Below are positions 41,217 through 51,107 of a DNA stretch of 64,000 bases, piece after piece. The stretch is taken from contig OU696571.1 of NCBI GenBank assembly GCA_916048095.2, positions 7,386,001 through 7,450,000 on the forward strand. The letters run 5' to 3'. Each line of letters starts with the position of its first letter. Within the stretch, counting starts at the first letter, position 1. The notes beneath the pieces were generated by a model, which saw nothing but the letters and a program-made list of their open reading frames with translations, did not search any database and was not told the origin of the DNA. Made by a program: the position numbers and the translations under genes. The stretch is from Sacculina carcini. Lineage: Eukaryota; Arthropoda; Thecostraca; Sacculinidae.

Positions 41217-41672
41217 TATATATATATATATATATTATCCGTCTGTCTCTGTGTGTATGCCTGAATATGAGGTGACATAATTGCACGGGCTCAATGATCA
41301 GGGGCTTTAAACGTAAACGAAGCGATGGCTCATGTTTATGAAATAAAAATGTCCCGCGGGCAGCAACTATAGATAATAAAACGATAAATTTCACCGTATA
41401 GAATGAATTCATATACGAAACTAATGGATTTGACTTCATGAGTCATTGAGTTCTGAAATATTCAGCACGACGGGCGGGTGTAAATATGAGGCGGTCTGAG
41501 GGAAAATGTTTTGTCCAATTTTAAATTAAAATAATTAAATTTAGATTTTTCAGTGGATTTAAGTTTTTATGAGTGTACACTTTTCCTTTATTAATTTGCG
41601 ATATTTTTTATTCACTGAATATGAGTTTTATTGTATTAATTGTTCCGCGCAACGGGCGGGTTTTAATGCTAG
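41217..41672 (+). mobile_element. Helitron-like copy B of a tandem pair
   Basis: It begins in a TA run two bases after the CTAG of copy A. It has the same head (ATTATCCGTCTGTCTCTGTG), the same body blocks and the same CGGGCGGGTTTTAATGCTAG tail at 41672. The alignment is clear by eye with scattered differences and small indels. Confidence 0.72.
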
Positions 41673-42311
41673 AATTGCGGGTTTTAATACGTGAATTTGT
41701 ATGGGTGCGGGAGCGTCGTGTGTGTATATATCGTATAATTTAGGAGCATATGAGTACTTTTGCATTTGCATTTGTAAAATTATAAAATATACCGCTTTGT
41801 ATAAAACAAAATTTATATCACGATAGTATAATTTATTTTAATGTGTGACAAATAGTTACTAAGAAATAGGGAGACAAATTAAAACATTTTAGTCGCATGG
41901 TGTTCAAGGATTTTTTGGACGTAGATTAGAATTGTAACAATGTTTATATTTCATGCGGTGTTGTATATAACTTTTATTCTTATATCTCAATTCAGTAATC
42001 GTTTATTGTTTTGTACATTGTGTATTGCATGTTGTGCATTAAATATGGCATAGGATAGGATAGAAGTTAGGATAGAAAATAGAGGGTAAACACATGCATC
42101 ACTGTCACACAGTACGTTAGGCAACGAGAAAGTAGTGGTCGCAAGCTCAATGCACATAAACACATACATCACCAGAGTAGGTTAGAATACAGAACACAGC
42201 ATTGGTTGCACACACGTAGACACACACATACAACTGCAAGACATTAGGAGAAACCAGGGCAGCACGCGCACACGCATATATCACTCACACCAGAGTGTAA
42301 GGCTATGTACG
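41673..42311. other. AT-rich then CA-rich intron sequence
   Basis: Contains a fragment (41760-41940) resembling the Helitron 370-bp unit in reverse orientation, then noncoding CA-rich sequence. No gene supported. Confidence 0.4.
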
Positions 42312-42709
42312 TGTTGCCGGGCGTGTTGCATTGTAGCGACCTAAATGTACGTGATTAATGAGGCCGTACACCGCTTGGAGCTGGAGAATGTAGTAGGCGG
42401 CGCTAGCTAGCGGTATATAAGCACAGTGCTTTCACCATTCGGGGAATAGATAGATAGAAGCGGCAGCGGATGGAATAGAGAGATTGAGCAGCAGCAGTAG
42501 AGGAGATTCAGTAGAGAAGTGGAGTGGCTCAGAGGGAGAATGGAACGTAACAGAGTATAGCAACACCAGAGGATATAACGAGGGAGAGCAGTTAGGATAG
42601 AACACTGGATATAACATTAGGACAGATAGAGTTAGGAATAGCAACATTAGATATAATATCACGATGCAATACGTTGTTTTTCAATCAACTGTGTTTGGAA
42701 TCGGCAACA
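42312..42709 (+). repeat. probable solo LTR, 398 bp
   Basis: The ends TGTTGCCG and CGGCAACA form an 8-bp perfect inverted repeat with TG/CA termini. A TATA box (GGTATATAAGC) lies at 42413-42420, about 100 bp in, followed by a purine-rich transcribed-like stretch. There is no coding sequence or primer-binding site beside it. An exact target duplication was not found (GTACG before, CAACG after). Orientation is inferred from the TATA box. Confidence 0.6.
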
Positions 42710-42729
42710 CAACGTCGCGAGCACACAAC

Positions 42730-43564
42730 GTCAAGAGGTCTGCTCCACTTGAACTATCACGACATCAAACAACACTGTTACAAGAATTTTGCTAATTTGA
42801 CATATTTGAATAATCATTTTTGGGTATAAATTATAGCCTATCTTGTAGAACATGCAATTTTCCACACAGCGGTATAATTCGTATAGCTGTGCCATTGCTG
42901 GTTTATGAAAAGTAGATGGCAGAATATTGACCAAAATATTCACGTTTTTCAGTGCAAATTTTGCCTTTTTGACTTTGCCATTTTGACTTCACACCGCCGT
43001 AACTTTTTTTGAATACACTTTGGAAAATTAAAAATTATACCGTGTTGTAGAAAACAAAATTCCCAGCTTGATGGTATTATTTATTTAGATGTATGATAAT
43101 TAGTTTTTGAGAAAGAGTGAAAAAAGTATAGAAAATCGCTCGCCCGAAGTTGAAATGAAATTACGAATATAGATTCAAAATTTGTCATTTTCATATATTT
43201 TATATTTAATTTTTGGGTATGAATTACGGTCTATCTTGTAGAACACGAAATTCCCTACAGAGTGGTATAATTAGTATAGTTGTACCATTTCTAGTTTATG
43301 AGGAGTAGATTGCAGAATATTGACCAAAATTATCGCATTTTTCAGGCGTCATTTTGTATTTTCACCTATATAACTTTTTTTTATATTATCAAATTTAAAA
43401 TTTAGCCTATCCTGTAGACAAGAAAATTTCCAACGTGATGGTATAAATTGTTAGAGAGTACACTATGTGTTTACCGAGAAGTAGCTGGCAGAAAATGGAC
43501 CAAGGAGGGTGGAACAGACACACACATACACACACACACACAGATGATCTCTTTTATATATAGA
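42730..43564 (-). mobile_element. Helitron-like element, 5' part
   Basis: On the minus strand it starts TCTATATATAAAAGAGATCA, then TCTGTGTGTGTG and CCACCCTCCTTGGTCCATTT. Two internal 370-bp type units follow (TATACCATC..GG..AATTTT, ACGGCGGTGTGAAGTCA). The 3' end is missing where the LTR region begins. Its first base abuts the CTAG end of the next element with no spacer. Confidence 0.65.
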
Positions 43565-43898
43565 CTAGCATAAAAACCCGCCCGTTGTGCGGAGGAATAA
43601 ATAAAATGAAATTCATATTTATAAAAATTGATATTCATCAAAAATATTATAAATTTAAAAAGAAAAAAATCTTGTGAATGTGAATCTTTATATATTAATT
43701 TTGACAAAATATTTTCCCTCCACCCGCCTCATATTTAAACCTGCCCGTCGTGAGGAATAATTCAGAACACAAACACGTAACAAACAATGAAAATTATAGC
43801 ATGTAAACCCGTTATATCGTTTTCTCGTTTTCTGAGCATTAAAACCCGCCCGTTGTCGTGAGGAATAATTCAGAACACAAACACTGTTTTATTAGATA
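43565..43898 (-). mobile_element. Helitron-like 3' ends, array
   Basis: The minus strand carries a terminal CGGGCGGGTTTTTATGCTAG at 43565, plus internal CACGACGGGCAGGTTTAAAT type motifs near 43735 and a further CGGGCGGGTTTTAATGC near 43845. The Rep-bearing element ends immediately before it at 43899. Confidence 0.6.
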
Positions 43899-44445
43899 CT
43901 AGCATTAAAACCCGCCCGTCGTGCGGAACAATTCATAAAATGAAATTTATATTCAATGCACAGAGTAAACTATGCCTATTGTAGTGTCAAACTTCACCCC
44001 TGGGTGTCCGTCAACATTTACTCTTCTCTTTCGCCTTCGTCACTTGTTATTACTCCACGTGAAATAAGAAGGAACTTGATGGTACAGGAGTGTCTTGACA
44101 AAGTTATCATGCTGACACAGCTCGAAAAACCCAGTCAGCGTCGTGTCTTTAGGATTTAAAGCTGTTTGTTCAGCAGTATCATTGGTGAAGTTCACTCTCT
44201 GGCCGTTCTCAAGGTGAACAGCCAGCTGCTGTATTGCAGGAAAGCGTTCGTGTATGGGAAAGCCGAATATCCGCCACAAGGCCTCATTGGTAATCAAGTA
44301 TCGACCAAGCTGATACTGAGTTACTTCATCGTGCGTCGTTATATTTCCTAGGACAAACATTGCCTCATCCGAACCTTTGTTTATGTACTTGCAAACGTAT
44401 TTTATTGATTTTACAGAGTTACAATATTCAACATTGATATGCGCG
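43899..44445 (-). pseudogene. Helitron Rep-region fragment joined to 3' terminus
   Basis: The minus strand encodes YCNSVKSIKYVCKYINKGSD, then AMFVLGNITTHDEVTQYQLG, ITNEALWRIFGFPIHERFPA and VHLENGQRVNFTNDTAEQTA. After a frameshift come VDGHPGVKF and GIVYSVH. The YVCKY motif is the two-tyrosine signature of the Helitron Rep (HUH) nuclease, and the downstream blocks are those found between Rep and helicase in Helitron proteins. The fragment is followed by GAATTGTTCCGCACGACGGG and ends GTTTTAATGCTAG at 43899. The helicase is deleted. This ties the repeat family to Helitrons. Confidence 0.85.
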
Positions 44446-44454
44446 TCGAAAATT

Positions 44455-44545
44455 TTCGACAGTACTGTACTTCAAATAGCGGAAACCTCCAAATAGCGGA
44501 ATTATTTCTCGGTCCGTTCGAGTCCGTTATTTGGAGGGCCGATTG
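44455..44545. mobile_element. pogo/Tigger-like element end (remnant)
   Basis: TCAAATAGCGGAAACCTCCA, then AATAGCGGAATT and a GTTATTTGGAGGGCCGATTG terminus followed by TA. In reverse it reads CAATCGGCCCTCCAAATAAC, similar to the 36170 end. It directly abuts the Helitron Rep fragment. No transposase. Confidence 0.45.
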
Positions 44546-45013
44546 TATATATATCAAGAACTACTAAATAATATTTAGTAGTCCTTGATATCATCAAATA
44601 TTCATATAAACAATTTACATCACAATATCACATCTAAAATATTGGGATTTTCTATGTTGTGTACACGTTTTCCTAACTAGGCCACGATATCATCATCATG
44701 TATTATCATGAATTTTCTTACATTTTTTTTCTTATTTAAATTTAAATTTTAAATATTTCATCATACTCAATATTTGTACCTACTTTTAATTTATCAATTC
44801 AGTATTTCCCTCATAACTTATGATGTTTAAAAGTAGTAAACAGAAATGTGAATTGCAAATATTAAATATAAGAAGTTAAGAAAAGATATATAAATTATAT
44901 ACAAATACACATCATTTCTATCATTTCATTCAGAAAATCATTCAAATCATAATTAGCAGCCAATCCTTAGATTTAGATACTATTTGTTTTCATTTTTCAA
45001 TTAAGGTTCAATT
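44546..45013. other. AT-rich noncoding stretch
   Basis: Very AT-rich, with an inverted repeat near 44552-44592 (TATCAAGAACTACTAAATA and TATTTAGTAGTCCTTGATA) around a short centre. No gene supported. Confidence 0.45.
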
Positions 45014-45281
45014 TTGTCCATAAGATTTCATTTCGCCAGTAGTGAGGCCACATCTAGGCGCGGTGGGTGGTTCAGGGTTGTAGACCGGACACACTGTATA
45101 CAAATGAATGTTCCGTTGAATGACAACGTGATGATCTGTTTCATTAGGAATTCGCACCTTATTAGCGACAAGACGTGTGACGGTAGGTGGGAATCAAGAA
45201 CATGTGGAAGATGCGCAAATTCTCGGTTCCAGAGCGACGGAGGCATCCGGAGAGAAATCCGATACAGTAAACTCGGCATAT

Positions 45282-45872
45282 TCACAGCGTGGAAGAAGAT
45301 GCCGGCGAACGCAAGTTCCACTGTGTTCGACGAGCCGATGCGGGGCATGGTGCATCGCAACAAGGGGTGGATGAGTAGCGGTATAGTAGAGTCTGACCGG
45401 AAAACACAGCATGCTCAGCAGGACGCACATACACATCGTTAGCTGTAATAAACGGAGTGCCAGCCAACACGTCAACATCGAGTCGATTAACAACGAGAGA
45501 AACGAACGTTAATTGAACAAAATCACGGCTAAGCATGAGCTGAGTTTCACCAACTACATCGAGAGGTGATTGACCGTCAGCCTGATAAGCTGACTGAGAC
45601 GTCTTGGATACGCGAACCCCCAGGGACTTTACAACATCAGAACGGTTCAAATTTACCTCGGCCCCGGTATCTAAAGTTAAACGCAGATGCGTATGCTTAT
45701 AAAATGCAAACATGTGAGGGGACGGTTTGACGGGAACAAGACGTGTCGAACACACACTGTCATCTACAGCAACAGGCAATGGACGAGCTTGAATGAAACC
45801 GGAACCGACCTGAGTAGAAGCGTCATTGATTGGCGATAGTGTGTACACGTAAGGGAAATCAGGATCGTCAGG
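45282..45872 (-). pseudogene. LTR-retrotransposon protease region
   Basis: The frame holds LRLTLDTGAEVNLNRSDV with an intact DTG, VVGETQLMLSRDFVQLTF, and LDVDVLAGTPFITANDVYVR with the flap-side region, then ends in the pre-RT linker. It is in the same frame as gag, separated only by a TAA at 45873-45875. Confidence 0.75.
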
Positions 45873-46854
45873 TTATCCGTCATCGTCACAGAGAATGACA
45901 TGAACACCGCCGAGAAAACGCCGATCCGCCTCGGGCAGGTAGCGACAGTGGCTGAGGTAGTGGTCGCTGTCAGTACGTCCGGCAGCCTTGCAGAGCGCGC
46001 AGGAGCGCCGGTTGATTGGACGGTGTAGCGGAGTTGACAGACGCTGTGGCCGAGAACGCTGAGGTGCTGGAACTGATCGGTTGTGGCTGCGACCGATAGC
46101 CATGTGACGGAGTTCGCCAGCGGCAGAACGTAGAATATTTGCGTCTTTCGAAGAACGCAGCTCAGCTAGAAGCGTCTCCAACGCCTGGCTGATTTCAGGA
46201 CGAAGCGAAGCTAGAGTACGAGAGCGTAGCTCTGGACCGTAGCGTTGTTTGATGAGTCCAGGAAGAGCGGTGTCGATTAGGTGAAGCTAGTGGAAAACGA
46301 TGAAGTTCTCCAGAGACGGAGACAACTCTTCGTCTTCCGTCGGTAAAGTGCCGTGATGCATAACATGACCGTCGACACGCAGAATACAATCATCAACACA
46401 CGCCAATAAACGTTGATAAAGATCTTCGGGACGCTCTCCGGACTCCAACTTCAGAGAGGCCAAATCCAGAAAATGTGCACTGGATCTTTGGAATCCAAAA
46501 TGCAAACGAATGGCGTGCCAGATTGAGGCCAGGGACGTCGAAGTTTTGGTGATAGCGTTCCGGGAGATGATAGGGCAGAAATTAGCTATCTGACCCAGCA
46601 TCAAATCGAGCGAAGCGGCCTTTTGAACGGCTGATCGACGCTTGGCTTCGGGTACAGGGGCAACAACGTCGCGAAGCCCGCGGAGTGGCTCACGGGAGGA
46701 CTTGACTTTCCACGCAAAATTCGGCTCCAGAAACGGCGAAAATGCAGGATCTAGTGATAAAGTGTAGATTAGATTTTGACGCCAGTTTTGGTAGGTAGTC
46801 ACAGTTTCGGACTTGGTTAAACACCACTGTTTGGGTGCCCGAGAGGATGACATG
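45873..46854 (-). pseudogene. LTR-retrotransposon gag with single in-frame stop
   Basis: Starting MSSSRAPKQWCLTKSETVTT at 46854 the frame includes NWRQNLIYTLSLDPAFSPFL, LRGLRDVVAPVPEAKRRSAV, LASIWHAIRLHFGFQRSSAH, ERPEDLYQRLLACVDDCILR, KQRYGPELRSRTLASLRPEI and a CALCKAAGRTDSDHYLSHC zinc-binding motif. One TAG (46287-46289) interrupts an otherwise continuous 320-codon frame. This Gag type is widespread in LTR elements of marine and other invertebrates. I am unsure whether it belongs with BEL/Pao or a Gypsy branch. Confidence 0.8.
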
Positions 46855-46914
46855 ACACTGAAAACATAGCACGTACCTCCGACTGACCGCAATAATGGGT
46901 ATTGCGCCGCACAG

Positions 46915-46940
46915 AGACGTGGGAAGAGACGCTGCCACCA
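46915..46940 (-). promoter_or_regulatory. probable primer-binding site
   Basis: The minus strand reads TGGTGGCAGCGTCTCTTCC about 65 bp upstream of the gag ATG, starting TGG as expected. The LTR that should precede it was not delimited. Confidence 0.4.
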
Positions 46941-47126
46941 CGTCAGTAGTGAGACACAACAGCCAGAAGCGTACGTGTATTACCCAACACAGCCAGGCAT
47001 CAACTGAACGCACGCGCTACCCTTAACTAATACGCGCCGCTGTTCACGCCACATCGTGGCTGGCAGCGAAACACGACGCCGTCAGTTTCCGCGGGCAATG
47101 GCGGTACTACCTAGTGTCGTTTGGAT

Positions 47127-47225
47127 CTAATTAAATTTCATTTGGATCAAATCAGATTTCATTTGGATCAAATCAGATTTCATTTGGATCAAATTATATT
47201 TCATTTGGATCAAATCAAATTGCAA
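47127..47225. repeat. 20-21 bp tandem repeat, about five copies
   Basis: Units of TTTCATTTGGATCAAATCAGA with minor variation, in the region upstream of the retroelement gag. Confidence 0.9.
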
Positions 47226-47429
47226 ATAGTATAGTGCCAATAGGAAATTCAACAAGCCACACATTTTCATGTGTTCCAAGGACTACTATTTAGTACACGG
47301 CCCGATGTCTAAGTCAGCGAGCGGAGGTCATTGCTTCCATTGTAACACATCGTTATATACTTGACAAATATTAAAAATACTCAATTAGTGTTGTAAATAC
47401 GACAAATGTGTGCACAATTGACGTATTAA

Positions 47430-48115
47430 AGGTAGTATGAGCTAGAAAAAAGTAACAGTTATTTGTTGCATCAAACATGTATTATAGTTGCACAATTGTG
47501 ATTGAAAGAGACCAAATATGGTATAATTAAACTGATAGGCATAGTTTATAGGCTTATGAGGAGTAGATGGCAGAATATTGACCAAAATATTCACGTGTCC
47601 AGTGATAATTTGTTCTTTTTGACTTTGCCATTTTGACTTCACACCGCCCTAACTTTTTACAGTATACTTAGGAAATTTAAATTTTATACTGCTTTATAGA
47701 CGACGAAATTTCCAACATGATGGTATCATTTATTTAGATGTGTGACAATTAAATCTTGTTAAATAGAGAAAAAAGCTAAGAAATTCGGGCGGCCGAAGTT
47801 CAAGCACAATTTTGAATGTAATTAGAATTTTATGATTTTTGCATATTTTATTCATACTTGTTTGGTATAAATTATAGCATATCTTGTTTCGCTGTGCCAT
47901 TGCTGGTTTATGAGGAGTAGATGGCAGAATATTTACCAAAAAATTTGCATTTTTAAGGGATCATTTTGTCTTTACACTCCTATAACTTTTTCTAAAAGTA
48001 CACCAACTTTTTATAAATTATACAAAAGTGGTTGTGGAGTAGTGTCTGCAGAATATGGACCAAGGCTGATGGGAGACACACACAGACAGACACACACACA
48101 GATAATACGAAATAT
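47430..48115 (-). mobile_element. Helitron-like element, 5' part
   Basis: The minus-strand start TCTATATTTCGTATTATCTG, then TGTGTGTGTCTGTCTGTG and CAGCCTTGGTCCATATTCTG, matches the heads at 38726 (plus) and 43564 (minus). Two internal units with ACGGCGGTG/GTTAGGGCGGTGTGAAGTC-type and TACCATCATGTTGGAAATTT sequence follow. The 3' end was not found. Confidence 0.6.
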
Positions 48116-48343
48116 AGATAGATGTGCGTGTGTGTAAACACGTGCGCGTGTACGGTGGTTGCAGCAATGTAGGTGTAGCCACACAAAAGGGAGGAGTATC
48201 TTTTTCATTCATTTCACTCATATCTTTGGCTTCATTTCTGGACATGGTGTAGGCTGCAAAACTACCGCCGTGATGAATTGATGGCAATTGATGGCAAACA
48301 CGTATTGGGGCGTGATAATATGTCTGTTTGTCATCGACCGCAG

Positions 48344-48494
48344 GAATCGTCGGCCAGAGCAGTGGACACAGGCGATGTTTGCGATGACGGAGCAGCGGAC
48401 CCATCAACCACTGCCCAGTGAAGCCGCACAGCTCCGAAACGCTCGTCTTTACAACTTTTTTTCCAAACACAGCCTGCGTTCTGGCCCCAATTAG
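48344..48494 (+). CDS. candidate terminal exon of CFAP44
   Basis: An acceptor (CATCGACCGCAG) is followed by a GC-rich open stretch unlike the AT-rich surroundings. Continuing exon K in phase 0 gives ESSARAVDTGDVCDDGAADP and stops at 48419. Another frame gives RRPEQWTQAMFAMTEQRTHQ and stops at 48494. The CFAP44 C-terminus is too variable for me to choose. An ATTAAA lies at about 48922 downstream. It could also be an exon of something else. Confidence 0.4.
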
Positions 48495-49081
48495 CTTTGA
48501 TTGTCATCAACTGAGTGGTATTGTCAAGTTATTTCGCTCAGTCTAGTCTTTGGCTTTCAGTTGTGAATTCCCGCTTTCTCTGCTGAAATTGTTCAGTTGA
48601 GCCTCTCATTTTGACCGCCTATTCACTAGGATTGACTAAATTCATGCATTGTTTGTTATAGTTCGAAGTTTTCATTTCAGTTTGCAGCCATTTCCGGCAA
48701 ATGAACATGATTCATGAGTTTGCCTAGTCGTTTCAATACACGGTTCACGAGTTCTGCCCGCCATTTTGCAGTCTAAAGTCATTCACATGACAGTCAATGG
48801 GACACATTATTGCATACAAACCAAACAAACAATCACCTGTACAAACGTACAATTTGACACGTGCAATGGTCAAGCATTCAGTTCACTCAAATATGCACTA
48901 TGCATCTTACAAACATGCCTCATTAAAACAACTCACTCAGCCTGGACGATACTCATCAATACAGCCTGGACGATACGCAGCCTGGACGATACCCACTGAC
49001 ATCCAGCCATTTTGTTAACCAAATCACACAGCTTCGCCTTACATACACGTTGACGCTACGCAGCGCCCCCAGCGAACCCAG
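48495..49081. other. convergent intergenic region
   Basis: 587 bp between the candidate CFAP44 stop and the GPHR stop on the opposite strand. It contains three copies of AGCCTGGACGATAC (48938-48990). No canonical AATAAA was seen on either strand. Confidence 0.5.
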
Positions 49082-49270
49082 CTAAAGGGTCTGCTTGTGC
49101 GCCAGATAGATGAAGGCGATGCTGGACAACGCGCTCACCAGGAAGATGACGTCGAACCAGCGATGATAGAAGTGAAACTGCAGCTCACCGAGCACTTGAC
49201 TGATGATGCGGCGATAATCGTGCGGCATGTTCATCCGCATCAACACCACCGACGACGTGAAATACATGCC
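49082..49270 (-). CDS. GPR89: GPHR (Golgi pH regulator / GPR89) last exon
   Basis: Minus-strand exon with acceptor GTGTGGTCAG/GGC and TAG stop at 49082. The 62 residues GMYFTSSVVLMRMNMPHDYR, then ISQVLGELQFHFYHRWFDVI and FLVSALSSIAFIYLAHKQTL are extremely close to the C-terminus of animal GPHR as I recall it. That includes the near-invariant ELQFxFYHRWFDVIFLVSALSS and LAHKQ. GPHR is a multi-pass Golgi/ER anion channel needed for Golgi acidification. The visible part includes the last transmembrane helix. The rest of the gene must lie beyond 64000, so the last intron is at least 14.7 kb. It converges on the CFAP44 gene. Confidence 0.95.
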   Translation of the reverse strand, partial: GMYFTSSVVLMRMNMPHDYRRIISQVLGELQFHFYHRWFDVIFLVSALSSIAFIYLAHKQTL

Positions 49271-49830
49271 CTGACCACACACACATACCCACACATGCAT
49301 ATACACATGCGCTTACACACACGGACACACATAATTATGTAAGGAACGTACAAAGCCAACACTAGATACGTCACTAAACACGCAAACATACACCCATACA
49401 CAGAGAGAGAGTGAAAGGTATCAAGGTTAACTTAACAAAAACAAAATTAACATACATTTCCCGCGGACGAACCTCCAAATTTTTTCAATGGTGGTTCAAA
49501 AACAATTGGTTTGGAGGTAAAGAAGGTAAAGAAACAAATGGAACAACTATTAACGAATGAACGAAGGAAACAAATGATACCCAAGGAACAAACCAATTGT
49601 CCAATCGTGACTAGCGTAAGATTCAACAAAACTATATTTTCCCAACAGCAAGCTAACAGCACGAAGCACCGGAACCAAGAGACTGTTCTTGCGGAAGAAA
49701 CTACAACTCTTCTCATTTATGCCGAAGTTGCTACAATTTAATCCAACATTACAATCATTAACTTGAGAATTTCCATAAATAACAATATAATTTATATAAA
49801 AGAAAACAACAATGAAAACCAAAGAAGAAA
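49271..49830. other. GPHR intron 3' part: CA tract and AT-rich sequence
   Basis: A CA/TG tract next to the acceptor (minus-strand TG-rich, as in CFAP44 introns). A CACAGAGAGAGAGTGAAAGG block near 49398 resembles the LINE 3' tip at 59110. The rest is noncoding sequence. Confidence 0.5.
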
Positions 49831-50519
49831 TCAAATTTCTAAAATTATCCCCCCGACAAAGTACGACCGATCAATGCATAGTAAATGGATGCGATCGCGT
49901 ACAAATTGGCGGAATTTAATAGCGGCAGTACGACGACCTCGCGGATTTACGGGAGCATCGTTATGATCAATCACATCGGAGTTTTCTGCAACAGACAGGC
50001 GGTCAGCATCGAGAAGAGTAGGAGAATCTACCTCATCAAAATTATCCGATGTTGTACCTGCTTCAACAACTGCAGTGACATCGACATGGTTGTGCGTAAG
50101 ACTTAGTTCATGAGGGTATAACAACTTGACACTGTGCAAAAATTTCGCCCCGTCACCCAAACGCAAGTATACACTCCGAATAGAACCTTCGTCGCCAATT
50201 ACAACGTCAACCACCACGCCTAGCTTCCAAAAGGTTCTACGAGGTTATAAGAGGCTGATTGACTAGAACAATATCGCCTCGACAAAATGTAGGTATCATA
50301 CCACACACGTTTAAATTCAGTACCCATCTCCTCAAGCACCGATAACGACTCAACCGATTCGGAGCGCGAGACCGGGTTAATATCCACTGGAGGGCTTGAA
50401 GTGAGCGAGTTAGTCCCGAATCCAGCAGGTTTCAAAGAATGGTTAGGAGTGATCACTTCCAAATCAGAATTAGAACTACGATATGTGACGGGGCGCGAAT
50501 TAACAACATTTTGGATCAC
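49831..50519 (-). pseudogene. LTR-element integrase C-terminal region (BEL/Pao-like)
   Basis: The minus strand has QNVVNSRPVTYRSSNSDLEV with ITPNHSLKPAG, then WYDTYILSRRY, and after a frame break VVDVVIGDEGSIRSVYLRLG and LHSVKLLYPHELSLTHNHVD. The VNSRPLTY-x-LTPxHLL block and the G-x-V[RL]SVK ... LYPLELSLTH block are the ends of BEL/Pao-type integrases (DUF5641-like). Catalytic residues are not present. Confidence 0.7.
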
Positions 50520-51107
50520 AGATAGAATAGTAATTGCTTGATAATAATTTTATATCACAGAGGAATATCAATTTTCGAATTTTCTTCTGCATAAGATTTT
50601 TCACACATTCTTACCCATTTGGTCTTCTGAATCCGAATCTGAACTCGGTTTAGCTCTACATGCTCCAGTTTTAATGCAATTAGGAGTTTTCCATTCAGTG
50701 GCACACCCTAGTTTTTCCATTGTTATCACATTGGTATATTACCTGCGATGCTTATACTGGCTCACCCGCAGGTGCTTTGCTGCTGAAATGTTTCAAGATA
50801 TTGTTGTGCGATGGTGTAAGGTGGGATAGAGTGAGATACTGTGTGTCAGTGAGTCACTCTCTCAGTATCTAGTATCTAGTCCCCAATATCCATATTGTTA
50901 GTACAACACAGGTATATATACCCACGACCACAGGTCGTCGGCTCAATGTGCCTCACTGAATCTCACCGGGCAAACAGTTCGGCTGCGCAACCTAGTTGCG
51001 AGTTATTTCTAAACACGATCTGACAGTACACACGCGTGTTACAACGAGATGCTCAGCCAATTCAGACACACAAAAAAGGTCATAAATTAACTAAATTTCA
51101 TAACGTG
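50520..51107. other. noncoding; TATA-containing LTR-like stretch
   Basis: Includes GGTATATATACCCACGACCA near 50910, LTR-promoter-like, but termini were not found. The rest is not recognised. Confidence 0.35.

Noticed and set aside
38100..43950. Tandem CGACGGGCGGG units as a structured RNA or satellite with host function
   Set aside because: Heads, tails and a Rep-coding fragment with the same terminus explain them better as Helitron sequence.
43956..44159. Plus-strand ORF near 44 kb
   Set aside because: Antisense shadow of the Helitron Rep-region fragment on the minus strand.
45014..45442. Plus-strand ORF of 142 codons
   Set aside because: It is antisense to the LTR-element protease region and shows no features of its own.
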